Origin: Tenrec ecaudatus
Taxonomy: Eukaryota > Chordata > Mammalia > Afrosoricida > Tenrecidae
Length of the DNA: 64,000 bases
Assembly: GCF_050624435.1 (NCBI RefSeq)
Contig: NC_134539.1
Location: forward strand, 44,858,001 to 44,922,000
Reading direction: 5' to 3'
The notes beneath the pieces were generated by a model that was given only the letters and a program-made list of their open reading frames with translations, searched no databases and was not told the DNA's origin. The translations under genes were made by a program, and so were the position numbers. Below, piece after piece: positions 1 through 10,889 of this stretch (position 1 is its first letter; every line of letters starts with the position of its first letter).

Positions 1-210
1 TTTCAGAGTCCCTTGGAGGTGCAAATGGTTAAGTACTCCCGTACTAACTCTTTAAGGTTGGTAGTTCAAATCCACTCACAGGCAGGAAGAAAGTCTTGGT
101 AATTGACCTCCAAAATGCACAGCCAGTGAAAACCTGATGGAGTGTGGTTCTCCCCTCTCTTGGAATCCATCACAACTGGTTTAAACCCCCTTTTGATAAA
201 CTTTGGTGAA
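1..210 (+). repeat. AfroSINE-like tRNA-derived SINE, diverged
   Basis: The segment begins with a tRNA-like head (a 'cttggaggtgcaaatggtta' motif, then 'ttggtagttcaaatccac' resembling a B box) and continues into a body with 'cagccagtgaaaacctgatg'. It resembles the AfroSINE variant whose body reads 'aaaaccctatggagcacag'. The 3' end is poorly conserved, so the right boundary is approximate. Confidence 0.55.
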
Positions 211-214
211 CTGC

Positions 215-1660
215 AGTTCTGCAGTGTTTGAGTGATATGTCATATCTTAGATGTAAGATAAGATTGCTTTGTCCTAGTCCATTCTCTCCAATATCGTAGG
301 GTCACTATAGATGCAGATAAAGGGACTCGCCTCATCTGTGACCTCACAGAGACACTGTTTCAGTTGGGGCCTAACAATGACCTTGGGAAGTACAATTCAT
401 GCCTCTCCACCATGACCTGCAGAGACCACCCTGGCTGTGACAACCGGAGAAAGGCCACGACATTGGCCCTCCACAAGCCAGACATTGGCCCTCCACAAGC
501 CAGTTAGTAGTTAGATTGGATATAGGGAAATCCCAAAGTCACGTCCGCCACTGAGGATGATGTTCTTCTCCACCGTGTTGGCAAAGTTCTAATCCTGAAA
601 GTTGATGGCACTGGCAGGACCCCTGTGTGCCCCCCGTGGGAACCACGGACCCTGCCCCAGGTGTTGTGCTAAGGACTTCATAAACAGCCAACCATTTCAG
701 CCGACACTCCCTACGTTGGTTGCTGCGCTTGCACGGGTCAGGGACTGCCGTACGGACATGTTCTTGCTCCAGATGGGATGCAGCGCGCTGTTTGCTGGCA
801 CACGAAAAAGGGAGGTCTTCCAAACAAACGTTCGTTGAAAAATGGCATCTTGTTAACTAGTTTCCATGAACTTCTGGGAGTCCTTTTGTAGGTACGCACA
901 CACACATTTATTAAATGACTGAGCCTCCCACTTAGTGAAGATAAACGGCAGCGTGCAGTGAGTGGTGGAGTAACTTTCTCAGGGTTGTACAGTTACATTT
1001 TCTAGGGAGCCAACCCAAGAAAGGCAGCCTCAGCATGTATCCTGCCTTTCACCTTTCAATCCTGCTCTGTGCTGTGCCTGCCTTCCGCGAGGCCAGGGTT
1101 CCTGGTTCAGGTTCTCCAAGGAGTAAAACCTGTAGAGGTGGAGGGAAAAGCAATCAGTCACCTGCACGGGGCTGGGAGGGATCCTATGCCTAATACTGGT
1201 ATTGATTTACATATGTATGCCGGTTCTGTTTCTTTAAACAACAGGGGGTGGGGAAGCGGGGGTGGGGTGGTTCCTTTCAACCAGTTAACCAGTTTTTATC
1301 TACACATGCGTCCAACTTTCTGAGTTCTCTTGGTGTCTGGGGTCCTGCATCTTGAAAGCAGACAGATTCATTTTCGTTTTTCTCTGATCTAAGTGTGTGG
1401 CCATTTGTCTGTCTGCCTCCCAGGCCCGGCCCCCCACCTTTACATGCATGGTTTTCACCTTTTCAATCCCTTTGCCATCCACCCCCTTAGTGAAGGTCCA
1501 CAGGGACACCCTAACAGGTTTGTTGGCCGCACTGCATCGTGCTTAATGTTGGTCTGTCTTTTACTCCCCCCACCCCCCGCCCACCTCCGAGTTTAATCAT
1601 GAAAGTATGCTTTCTTAAGTTCTGGCAAAACTTGATATTCCTTTGCTGAAAAATGAAGCC
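215..1660. other. Unassigned stretch, no gene recognised
   Basis: No recognisable gene, and no repeat family I could name. It contains one perfect 22-bp tandem duplication (460-481 and 482-503). Both strands carry only short open frames without a recognisable domain. Parts of 520-840 look moderately GC-rich and mRNA-like on the minus strand, but translation gave no family I could identify. Confidence 0.4.
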
Positions 1661-1676
1661 GAATCCATACCTCACA

Positions 1677-1678
<2 letters not shown>

Positions 1679-1738
<60 letters not shown>
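1679..1738. repeat. (TA)n microsatellite
   Basis: About 30 uninterrupted TA units. It abuts the left edge of an L1 fragment and explains the Ile-Tyr periodic reading frame across it. Confidence 0.97.
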
Positions 1739-1740
<2 letters not shown>

Positions 1741-1741
<1 letters not shown>

Positions 1742-2045
1742 GGATGGGTCAAAGACACAAACCCCAAACTAACAATCATCAGAGAAAAACGTAGAGCGAA
1801 CTTAAGGACTCTATGGCACAAATAGACTATCAAAAAGATAAATGACCCAATTCAAAAATAGACAGAGGACACTGAACAGACACTTCACCAAAGAAGACAT
1901 CCAGGTGACCCGCACACACAGAGATGCTTGTGACCACTGCGACTCCCAACAACTATGAGATAGCATCTCCCCGCCCCAACAGTAACATTAATGTCGTTCA
2001 AAAACAACAAATGCTGGCGGGGGAGGTGGACGGGTGGGGGTGGGG

Positions 2046-2086
<41 letters not shown>

Positions 2087-3000
2087 CGTGTGTGTGTGTG
2101 CAGAGATGGTGTAAGATCACTTGGCCTGCTGGTGGAACTGTGACAGGCACAAGCGCTGTGGAAAAGGCATGGCGCTGCCTTAAAAGGTTGAAAATGGAAA
2201 TGCCATATGAGCCCAGCAATTCCACTGCAAGGGAAATAAGATCCCAGGCATGAATAGATACAAGCCCCCCCACATACCGCCCCCCACACACCCCCGTGCT
2301 CATTGCAGCATTGTTCACAATAGTAAAAACATGGGCACAGCTTGAGCGCCCATTATCAGATGAATGGACCATGGCGTGTCCACACTGGAACATTCCCCGT
2401 GAAGAGCCTGGGGGGCCGGTTATGGTGAGTCAAATAAGGCATTCACAAAAGGACAACTATTGTATGAGGCCCTTGTTACATCCTTCCCTCCCTGCATAGA
2501 GTCTACGTGAATTGGTTCTGGGTGCAAGCACCTCTTCCTTCTTCCATGACAGACATTTCTTCCCTGACTTTTTGAATGTTGATGGTGATATTTTCTTTCT
2601 TACTCATTTGTTTTTGACTATATTATTATTTTATCCTTACCACTTTATTTCAATTTTGTTTTTTTATTGTTTCTGTTGGGTTTCCCAGTTTGTGAGTCAC
2701 AGGGTAGATGCATAGTGATAACTGATACAAGGGTTGATACAGAAATGCACTGGCGGGTGAAAGGGAGGGAAAGTAGACTTCAAGAATAAAAATTGAAGGT
2801 GGGAGGGGGGAGGGAGCACTGAAACTGACAGTGATCGCACAGCTTAGTTTAAAGGCAATTTAACCAGGGGGCGGGGGTGTTCTACAATGAATATGGTCAT
2901 GATTGTACAATTCTCCTTGATATGACTGAACGATTGAATTGTGTTACATGTAAATTAGGTACCAAAAAAACTGCTATAAAAATTATAGTATGCCCAGAAT
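1741..3000 (+). mobile_element. L1 LINE fragment (ORF2 end and 3' UTR), old
   Basis: The order of motifs matches the end of L1 ORF2. A 'tgaacagacacttcaccaaa' region comes first, then 'cagcaattccactgcaaggg', then 'cattgttcacaatagtaaaa', then 'tcagatgaatggaccatgg'. A 3' UTR-like A/T-rich tail ends near 2990. A (TG)n expansion (2048-2100) interrupts it. Many stops and frameshifts show it is dead. It is an L1M-type relic; the subfamily is uncertain. Confidence 0.8.
2048..2100. repeat. (TG)n microsatellite within the L1 fragment
   Basis: About 25 TG units with two GC interruptions near 2083-2088. It is flanked on both sides by L1 sequence, so it expanded within the element. Confidence 0.95.
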
Positions 3001-3773
3001 CCTCAGGAGAAAGTCGTTGCCCACACAGATGTATGATTGCCTATGAACTGATTGACAAGCTAGCTCCACTCCTTTGCTGAAGTTGACAGGAGCTTATGTA
3101 ACTGCCACAATGTGTGAAGATCCAGGGAGAGGTCTTCTGAGGCTGCCTTTAGGAGGCCTGTGAATGTCAGGAGAACTGGGTTCTCAGTCTCTTGATCTCC
3201 TGGCTCTCCTTTTCTCTGTGACCCTTAATTTTGTTGAGATTAAACCAAACCAGTTGCTGTTAAGTTGAAAAAATATATATAGTATGAAGAAGGCCAGGAA
3301 TAAAAAAAGAAAAGAAAAGAAAACATCCTTTCATGGTTACCAGGAATGGGAGGGGAGCAGGGGTAAATCACTAATTAGAGAGTTGTAGGCAGGTGTCCAC
3401 TTGGGTGAAGAGCAAAGCAATCTACAATAAACAGGAGAGCCAGCCAACCTGATCCATGGTGAGGGGAGCCCCCGGGAGGGCATTAAAGTAAAAGACGACT
3501 ACGCTCCCTGACCTGCAGTGATCATCGCAACAAACCACGAGTTGATGGAGGCACACATGCAGGTGAATAGATGTGTCGTGGCAAATGACAACAAGCAAGT
3601 GCACATAGTTTTGACAGAGGATATGTCTACATATGTGTTTGTATGAGTTACAAATATATCTAAGGATACAGAGCTTATGGGGGGCAAAATTTTGAAAACA
3701 TTTTAGGCATAAATATCTTCAGGGAAGGATTCCAGGACATTAGAGTCCACAAAGACAAGTTTTACATCCTGTT

Positions 3774-3955
3774 GGGCCCTGCTGGTGCTATCAGGTAAGC
3801 ATTGGACTACTAACCGCAAGGTCGGGGGTTCAAACCCACCAGCCACTCCTTGAGAGAAAGATAAAGGTTACCTGCTCCTGTAAGTATTCACAGCCTCGGA
3901 AACCCCATCTAGGGTTGCTATGAGTCAGAGTGTACTTGATGGCAGTGGATTCAGA
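3774..3955 (+). repeat. AfroSINE, near full length
   Basis: The head reads 'gggccctgctggtgctatca', followed by 'ctactaaccgcaaggtcggg' and a B-box-like 'gggttcaaacccaccagcca'. The tail includes 'ggttgctatgagtcagagtg' and 'gatggcagtgg'. This is a clear head-to-tail copy. Confidence 0.9.
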
Positions 3956-4133
3956 GGACTGGCTTCTAATTAAACACTTGTAAATAGCTGTCTGTGATGC
4001 AACTATAGATCTCCTTGTCAGGAGCAAAAACCAAGAAAAAATGAGAATTATCGGGGAATAATTCATTCCGAAGGACTAGTGGACCACTTGACACCCAGTC
4101 TCTACTACCCTAAGATCAGAGTTAGAAAAGGAC

Positions 4134-4337
4134 AAAATCACTGCTATCCAGTCAATGCCAACTCAGGGCAACCCTATGGGACAGGGTAGAACTGCCCCTG
4201 TGAGTTTGGGGCGCTGCTAGCTCTTGACGCAAGTAGAAAGAAAGCCCTTTCTTGGTCCCTTGGAGCAGCTGGTAGTTTCAAACTGCTGACCTTGCAGATT
4301 ACAGCCTATCACGAAACCAACACACTACCAGGGCTTC
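4134..4337 (-). repeat. AfroSINE, near full length
   Basis: Reading left to right gives the reverse complement. It contains 'aaccctatgggacagggtag', 'aactgcccctgtgagtttgg' and 'gtttcaaactgctgaccttg', and ends in 'ctaccagggcttc', the reverse of the SINE head. It directly abuts an RTE 3' end. Confidence 0.9.
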
Positions 4338-4740
4338 GTGGACATTGAATAAGGAAGACCAAAGAAAAATCAATGCCTTTGAATTGTGGTGCTGGCAAAG
4401 AATACTGAAAAGTCCCACGGACCGCTAAAGGGACAAACATCTATCTCGAAAGAAGTTCAGCCAGAATGCTCCTTAGAAGCAAGGATGATGAGACTTTATC
4501 TTACATATTTTGAAGATGTTATCGGGAAAGACCAGTCCCTGGAGAAGTACATCATGCTCGATACAGTGGAGGGGCAGTGAAAAGAGGAAGGCCCTCAATG
4601 AGATGGACGGACGCAGTGGCTGCAACAATGGGCTCCAACATAAGAACAATTGTCAGGGGGCCCTGGACTGAGTGTGCTTGCTTCTGTTGTACTGCAGGTC
4701 AGTGAGTCAGAAGTGACGTGACGGCACCTAACAACATGAG
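4338..4740 (+). mobile_element. RTE-clade LINE, 3' end
   Basis: Matches the remembered 3' end of the afrotherian RTE1 element. Motifs in order are 'gaattgtggtgctggcaaag', 'cagccagaatgctccttaga', 'gaccagtccctggagaagta', 'cagtggctgcaacaatgggc' and a terminal 'gacggcacctaacaacatga'. It is 5'-truncated, as is usual for target-primed insertions, and no intact ORF remains. Confidence 0.88.
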
Positions 4741-4867
4741 AATATTAAAATGTCAACCATTGGTTATTTGGACACAGCCTTATACATTTGTTTTAATTTT
4801 CTCTTAGTATATCATATCTTCTTTTCTCCTTTGCATATAATTTTATTTTCCCTTATGAATCTGTTCT

Positions 4868-5085
4868 TTTAAAAAATAATAGTTTTATTGGTATATAATT
4901 TACACGTCATACTAATCAATCATATTAAGAATTGTGCAGTCATCACCACAATCAACTTCAGAACACTTCCTTCTGGTACTGTTTTTAGTTCCTGTCCCCC
5001 ACAACTCCCCTGTCATGCCCCTAAGTAATTAATCCATTACTGTCTAGAATTAACCTATCCTGGAATTTTATATACAGAAAATCCT
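4868..5085 (-). mobile_element. L1M-type 3' fragment
   Basis: Contains 'ttttattggtatataattta' and 'tgtgcagtcatcaccacaat', matching the reverse complement of the old mammalian L1M 3' UTR. It is diverged and the boundaries are approximate. Confidence 0.7.
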
Positions 5086-5166
5086 GCAAAATGCAAACAA
5101 AAGATCAACAACAATGACAACAAACAATAGAAAAGAGAGCAGGAAATATTAAAAACCACAAATAAA

Positions 5167-5690
5167 GTGCTCAATGGCAAAGATGTTACACTTAATCTAA
5201 CGACATCCGGCATAATCTGGCAATCCTGTCAGTCTAATAGCAAGGCTGCTCACCGCAAGCATGGTCAGAGGGGTTTCACCAGAGTCTTAATCCATGTGGG
5301 GACTCTGCAAATGGAATTCAGGTTTCCGGTCATCCATAGCCGTCTGCAAACCAGGTGTTCAGAATTTAAGCATGATACTATTCTCATATCCTCCTCCAGA
5401 TTTGGATTTTACTATTTCAAATCCTTGGATCACACAGACTGGTGTGCTTTTTCCATGTAGACTTGGTTGATGCCTCCCTTAGATGGATGCATGTTTGAAG
5501 ACAAGCCTTTTAGACCCCAATCTGTATTTTTTCTGACAGCTAAGGCACCATAGGGGTTCTTCACAACACTGCTGTAGCACCCCAATCTTCATCCACCATC
5601 TTCATGAATGTGAGTATTGAGTAGGGCCATGTCAGAAGAACTACTTATTCTTAGATTGGGGCTAGAATTAAGTGTGAGCCCCAAATATAT
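5167..5690 (-). mobile_element. Afrotherian L1 3' UTR fragment, older subfamily
   Basis: The part around 5420-5520 ('gactggtgtgctttttccat', 'tagatggatgcatgtttgaa') is a diverged counterpart of a segment of the younger L1 3' UTR at 26850-26900 and 55350-55400. This places it in the same L1 lineage. The flanks are too diverged for firm boundaries. Confidence 0.6.
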
Positions 5691-5699
5691 ATTTTTGGT

Positions 5700-6425
5700 T
5701 TATATATGTCTGTGGTTCACTTTGGAGACATCGTTAACATTTTATGAAAGACATTATAGTTCATTCCCAGGCATAAGGTGATTCTATTAATAGGGTCATT
5801 AATTTATCCAATGGTATAAAATTTAAAACACTGGAGAAGAGGGAATTATGCAAGTATAGACCAGTTTCTCAGACTGAATTGTTGACTTGTGCAGATTAAG
5901 CTCAAGTGACTAGACACTATCTACACAAACAACGGGGGTTAGTGATAGGGCAAAACTTTCAATAACACTCATTTACAAAGGCAGAATCATGCCTACCAGA
6001 GTAATACATGTCACCAGAAAGCGAAGAGGGCATCAAAATAGTCAATATTTGGCCGTCATGGGCTACCATTTATTGGGCACCCTCAAAGCAAGCAGTCCAA
6101 ACCAAAGTCTAATGACCACCAAATCCATAACCTTGGGTTAGCAGTCCTCTGCTCCTTGAATTAGGTCATTTCAGCCGTACGTGTAAGAGAGTGTGTCTGT
6201 TCCTTAAATCTCCTACAGGTGAGTTTGAGGTAAAGCCCAGTTGACTTAGTCGGGTTTCCACATTGAATTCTTCTGGTGCGGTCTGTGAAGGGTGGTGTGT
6301 GCCTCAGAATGATGGAGTCTAAAGTCTCTAATCAATAGCACAAATCCTGGGTCTTATAATGTTCCTCAGAATGACCGAGTCTAAAGTCCCGGTAGTATGT
6401 AGCACAAGGCCCATTAAACTATAGC
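5700..6425. other. Unassigned stretch
   Basis: A/T-rich sequence with no ORF or repeat that I recognise. A pair of similar 'cctcagaatgaccgagtcta'-type segments near 6300 and 6362 suggests a short, diverged local duplication. Confidence 0.35.
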
Positions 6426-6429
6426 ACAG

Positions 6430-6520
6430 GCCTCAGAGATTACAGTTTAAGCAACCCTTTGGGGCAGTTCTACTGTGTCACACAGGGTCACATTGAGTTG
6501 AAAATCAACTACTGTGTGGT
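6430..6520 (+). repeat. AfroSINE 3' part
   Basis: Contains 'ggcagttctactgtgtcaca' and 'gagttgaaaatcaact', matching the body and tail of the SINE. The head is missing. Confidence 0.7.
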
Positions 6521-6524
6521 ACCT

Positions 6525-6566
6525 GTGTTAGTCTGGGTACTTTAGAGAAACAAATCCACAGAAAAA
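6525..6566 (-). mobile_element. End fragment of the LTR-like repeat
   Basis: This is the reverse complement of the terminal 40 bp of the LTR-like element at 20701-21377 and 54396-54912 ('gtgttagtctgggtacttta' here). Only the end is recognisable. Confidence 0.7.
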
Positions 6567-6684
6567 TACCAGATCACCTTGTAACCTAGCTAGTCAGGCT
6601 CACACATAAATACAGCTTCTATTTTTAAGGATTTAGTGGTAGTTTCTAATACTCATTTGGAAAACCCACTCATGAATTGACTCA

Positions 6685-6848
6685 GTGACCTTAAAGGACA
6701 GAGTAAAACGGCCCTTGTGGGTTTCTGTGACTGTAATCTTTACCGGAGCAGAAAGCCTCATCTTTTGCCACCGAGTGACTCCTGGCGGGCTGAAATCACC
6801 GACTTGTGGTTCCAGGCCGAGCTGTAGTCCACTAAGCCATCAGAGGCA
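6685..6848 (-). repeat. AfroSINE
   Basis: Contains 'aaaggacagagtaaaacggc', 'gagcagaaagcctcat' and a reversed, diverged head ending 'aagccatcagaggc'. It ends about 100 bp before the minisatellite array. Confidence 0.85.
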
Positions 6849-6949
6849 TATTCATTTCTTTCCCCAATCCCCCTTTGACGGGCATTTCTAGTTCCAATTT
6901 CTCACTTCACCAACTTCCTACCTCACCCCCAGGCATCGAATTACGTCCC

Positions 6950-7717
6950 CAGGCAGAACGTATAGAAGTGTGTTTTTCCTGAGGCAGAATGTATAGAAGT
7001 GTGTTTTTCCTGAGGCAGAACGTATAGAAGTGTGTTTTTCCTGAGGCAGAACGTATAGAAGTGTGTTTTTCCTGAGGCAGAACATATAGAAGTGTGTTTT
7101 TCCTGAGGCAGAACGTATAGAAGTGTGTTTTTCCTGAGGCAGAACGTATAGAAGTGTGTTTTTCCTGAGGCAGAACGTATAGAAGTGTGTTTTTCCCGAG
7201 GCAGAACGTATAGAAGTGTGTTTTTCCTGAGGCAGAACATATAGAAGTGTGTTTTTCCTGAGGCAGAACGTATAGAAGTGTGTTTTTCCTGAGGCAGAAC
7301 ATATAGAAGTGTGTTTTTCCTGAGGCAGAACGTATAGAAGTGTGTTTTTCCTGAGGCAGAACGTATAGAAGTGTGTTTTTCCTGAGGCAGAATGTATAGA
7401 AGTGTGTTTTTCCTGAGGCAGGATGTGTAGAAGTGTGTTTTTCCTGAGGCAAGACGTATAGAAGTGTGTTTTTTCTGAGGCAGGACATATAGAAGTGTGT
7501 TTTTCCTGAGGCAGAACGCATAGAAGTGTGTTTTTCCTGAGGCAGAACGTATAGAAGTGTGTTTTTTCTGAGGCAGGACGTATAGAAGTGTGTTTTTCCT
7601 GAGGCAGAACGTATAGAAGTGTGTTTTTCCTGAGCCAGAACATATAGAAGTGTGTTTTTTCTGAGGCAGGACGTATAGTAGTGTGTTTTTCCTGAGGCAG
7701 GACGTATAGAAGTGGGT
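6950..7717. repeat. 31-bp minisatellite, 25 copies
   Basis: The motif 'agaagtg' recurs with an exact 31-bp period from 6964 to 7708 (744 bp = 24 x 31). The array therefore has 25 units and no indels. The unit carries 'gtgtgtttttcctgaggcag'. Left units are nearly identical, with mostly C/T or A/G changes at two sites. The last nine units (about 7410-7715) carry more variants, such as 'ttttttctgagg' and a 'gagcc' change. On the minus strand the unit has no stop in any frame, so three overlapping frames of 204 to 264 codons stay open. Because 31 is not a multiple of 3, all three spell the same 31-residue periodic peptide. This pattern is expected by arithmetic and is not evidence of coding. Confidence 0.98.
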
Positions 7718-7719
7718 CA

Positions 7720-8890
7720 ATGAGGAGTCAGTCATGTGCTTCCCTTTTTATGCTCATTCTCAAATTGCTCCTCAAAAATGACTCCAGACCTCCCCTGGAG
7801 GATCGCCTGTCAGTCCAATGATGGCCTGACCTGGAATGTGGACCATGCTCCTCAGAACAATGACCCCCAAAGATTAGTGTTTGCCCAAAACAAAGCTTAT
7901 AAGGCAGGGAGGGGCAGGCAGGGAGAGGATGGGAAGGAGGAACCGGGTGCAGAAGAGGGCAGGCTGTTCTTACATGGAGGGCTTACAAATAATGTCACAA
8001 AACAGGGATACATGCCCGCGTGAAAAGTGAATTGGCTTTGTCCATTTTCATCAAAGTCACGGTAACAGCCAGAACAAACACCATCAGTGGACATGCCCAA
8101 CACTTCTTTTACCTACTGGCTTCTCAAACAGGGAGGCTTCAGAACGTGTGTGGTGAAATTTCAGTTTTTCTCCATCTTTAACATCAGCTTTGGAAAACAA
8201 ACAAAAATCAGCTTTGGAGCTAAACACGTTGGCAGTTCGTTTAGATTTCTCCCGGCTTGGAAGATGCTAAAGTCGCACCATGATGGAATGTAATTGAAGA
8301 CGCTCACTGCTTCACCCAGGGGGGGAGAGACTTGGAGCGTGGGGTCAGCGTGCCGATGCTACACGTTGAGGGAATTGGGACAGGCGCATCTGAGTCCTGA
8401 TTTGCACCAAATCCAAGCCTCTTGTCTTGCATCAAACTGCATGGCCACCGAGCAGCTGGGGTCCCACTAACTGGCACATCTACAAGTCCTCTTCCTTTCT
8501 GAAACCAGAAGCGTGGGGTCCAGGACAGGACGAGAAACAACACTTTCACAGCACCTTCTCAGAGTCTAAACCTGTCCCGGAGGCTTTGTCTAGGGCTATG
8601 CCCTAAAAATGCTGGGAGGTTGCTATTACTATGGAGCCTGGGTCTAATGCAAAGCACCCTGGTCTGGTAACTGAGAGGTTTGAGGTTGGAGTTCACGCAG
8701 AGATGTTTCAGAAGACAAGCCCGTTCATCTGCTTCTGAATAATCAGCCACTGGAAACTTGAGGTGGACTCGGACACACACGGGGTCATCGTGGGCACCAT
8801 CCACTCAGGGACATCTGGTTTCGCTTTTGTTTTCCTTTTAAGTAGTGCTCAATTTTTCATCTAAAGAAGGACACAGAAGAATTAAAGATT
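7720..8890. other. Unassigned stretch
   Basis: No gene recognised. Around 8640-8770 there is weak similarity to an AfroSINE ('ctggtctggtaactgagagg', 'gttggagttcacgcagag'), too diverged to call. The rest appears to be single-copy sequence. Confidence 0.35.
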
Positions 8891-8895
8891 TAAAA

Positions 8896-9032
8896 AAACG
8901 AGGAGCTGATACCAAGGGTTCACGTAGAAAAATGTTTTGAAAATGATGATGGTACCATATGTACAAATGTGCTTGACACAATGGATGGATGGATTGTGAT
9001 AAGAGCTGTATAAGCCCTCAATTAAAAAAAAA
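8896..9032 (+). mobile_element. L1 3' end, 5'-truncated, plus strand
   Basis: Reverse complement of the L1 3' ends seen elsewhere in the window. Starts 'gatgatggtaccatatgtac' and continues through 'tgcttgacacaatggatgga' to 'gataagagctgtataagccc' followed by an A-run. It is the only copy of this L1 3' end on the plus strand here. Confidence 0.85.
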
Positions 9033-9035
9033 AGC

Positions 9036-9237
9036 CTTGAAGATGAACTCGTCTGTAGTTGAATCTGACTCGCGGCCCTATAAGACAGAGAACCACTGCC
9101 CCGTAGGGTTCCCGTGGCTGTAAGTCTTTCCGGAAGCAGGAAGCAGGCTGCCACATCTTCTCCCAGGGAGCGGCTAGTGGGTTCCACCTGCCAGCCTTTT
9201 GGTAACTAGCCAAATGTTTAACTAGTGCACCAACAGT
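9036..9237 (-). repeat. AfroSINE, divergent subtype
   Basis: Contains 'ggccctataagacagagaac' and 'ccgtagggttcccgtggctg', with a reversed head near 9210-9237. The 'agggttcccgtggctg' body places it with the subtype also seen at 10285 and 63195. Confidence 0.8.
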
Positions 9238-9239
9238 GA

Positions 9240-10280
9240 GCAATTTTGGGGGTGGGGAGGGGGCAAGGAAGGGAGAGAGGTATCAGCATCAGCAGTCTGC
9301 TATGCTTGAAGAAGCCCCCTGAGAGACTGAAGATACTGATACGCCCCTCTCACCAGATATGCCCCGATTCAGGCAGAAAGTGAAAACGCGCGGCCTAAGG
9401 AACTCTTCAAGACACCGTCTAGCTGTTTCAGGAGTTTTGTGCTAACTCGGTTGAGCACGAGTGGAGCACAATGCTAGCTGGCTGAGCCCCTGCTCTGGAA
9501 TGACTGAGCTGCCCAGCATGGCCAGTGTGTAAATGTCAAGTCAACACCTAATTCAAGTGCAATCGAACTATTGTGCTGGGACTGTTTGCTTTAGATATAA
9601 GAGTCAGCTTTAAGGGAGAAGCAGGGGGAAGGGAGACATATGTCAACTCCTAGGCAAACCTTGAAGGTCGTGAGCCCTCCAGGAGTCAACTGGCACATTG
9701 GAAAGATTCATGTCAAATAAAGAGAAGGCTGCATTCTATGTTGCAAAGATAAAGCGTGTCCATTTGCTGTTGGGGGGAGGGGAGCGGGGTGGGGGGGGGG
9801 GAAGAAAAGAAGACTTCCAGATGAGGGAACGTTTTCCAGTCAGTCACACTGCAGCAAAGCCATTCTGTTGAATCTGTGACTCACAGGCTCTCTGTGTCAA
9901 TAGACAGACTGAGCGAACCCGGCACTCTGACTTCACTGGGAGATGAAGCAGAAGTTGGGATGAGGCAGAGCTGGCGTGAAAACAAGGCTCTCAGCTCTGA
10001 CAAGAAGGACCAAAGGAAACTGGCCAGCCACAGGCTGGGCGATCACATCTGTGTTCCTTCTCCTTTCCTTCTTGCTTGTCTCCGAGCACACCACGAATTC
10101 AGAGTTTGACTGACTCTATCCGCTGGGTACATGAACCTGATGGAGTATGGCCATTTCAAGAGCTATGACTTACAGTGCGTCTCCTGGACCCGGTGCTTTT
10201 GTCCCGCTGTTGTCTCTCTCTGCCCTTACAGCAAGTCGACGAGACAGTTGGAATTTGTGTAATTTCCCAAGTGACGATAC
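9240..10280. other. Unassigned stretch with a purine-rich run
   Basis: No gene recognised. A G-rich run at 9770-9805 ends in 'gaagaaaagaagac' and could form a G-quadruplex on the plus strand. Confidence 0.35.
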
Positions 10281-10284
10281 TCAA

Positions 10285-10430
10285 GCTCATGTAGCCGGTT
10301 GTGGCGCAGTGGACTCCAGCTTCCGGATGTCAGAGTGGAACTGTGTCCTGCAGGGCTCCCACGGCTGGTTTTTGGTGGAAGTAGATGGCCGCGCCTTTCT
10401 TCTAACTGACCTCTGTAAGGGGTGGGTCGT
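10285..10430 (-). repeat. AfroSINE, divergent subtype
   Basis: The 'gcagggctcccacggctgg' motif followed by 'ggaagtagatggccgcgcct' matches the SINE subtype with a 'ggaagtagatcaccagg' body. Truncated at both ends. Confidence 0.7.
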
Positions 10431-10580
10431 TGTTAAGAGGAGGCTCAAGCCAAGATTCTAGCCTGACTCCCTCTGGCTTTAACTTTAAATTCTGTGAAAA
10501 TTTTTGGACAGTCTTCCATTTTGCTGCCCTACTAAGAACCACACACTGAACTTGACATTTGTGTTCCATAAGTCAGGGGT

Positions 10581-10838
10581 GTGCTTTTTTTTTTTTTAAA
10601 TCATTTTAAATCCTGGTCATGTACTCTCCCCTTGCTTTGTTTGAATGATTGCCCCAAGTTCCACATGAGAACAGTTCAGTGTTCCAGAATTTTCATTCCT
10701 TGTGATATAATCCATCATTTGTTACAATTCACACAGCCAGATGCCTTTGCACAGTCAGTAAACACAGGTCAACATCTTTCTGGTATTCTCTGCTTTCATT
10801 CAAGATCCATCTGACAGCAGCAATGATATCCCTCTTTA
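10581..10838 (-). mobile_element. RTE fragment, reverse transcriptase region
   Basis: On the minus strand it reads through a region equivalent to 'ttgactatgcaaaggcattc' of RTE. Here that part is represented by 'gatgcctttgcacagtcagt' and 'catctttctggtattctctg' on the plus strand. The same segment recurs at 52065-52265. A poly-T stretch lies at 10586-10598. No open frame survives. Confidence 0.85.
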
Positions 10839-10889
10839 CACTTCCGGCTTTTTAGGAGAATGAGGAAACAAAATCTTGCTGACTGGGGA

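Noticed and set aside
520..840. Actin-related retrocopy on the minus strand
   Set aside because: A short peptide ('NTVEKNIILSGG') is suggestive of an actin-fold protein, but flanking residues do not align and stops intervene.
1643..2393. Ile-Tyr and His-Thr rich frames
   Set aside because: Produced by (TA)n and (TG)n microsatellites.
3774..3860. tRNA gene
   Set aside because: The A/B-box-like head belongs to an AfroSINE; no cloverleaf with matching acceptor stem can be formed.
6950..7717. CRISPR array
   Set aside because: Units are adjacent with no unique spacers, and the genome is mammalian.
6907..7735. Three overlapping open frames of 204, 241 and 264 codons on the minus strand
   Set aside because: They are a consequence of a 31-bp unit that lacks stops on that strand; all three give the same periodic sequence and no domain or conserved start is seen.
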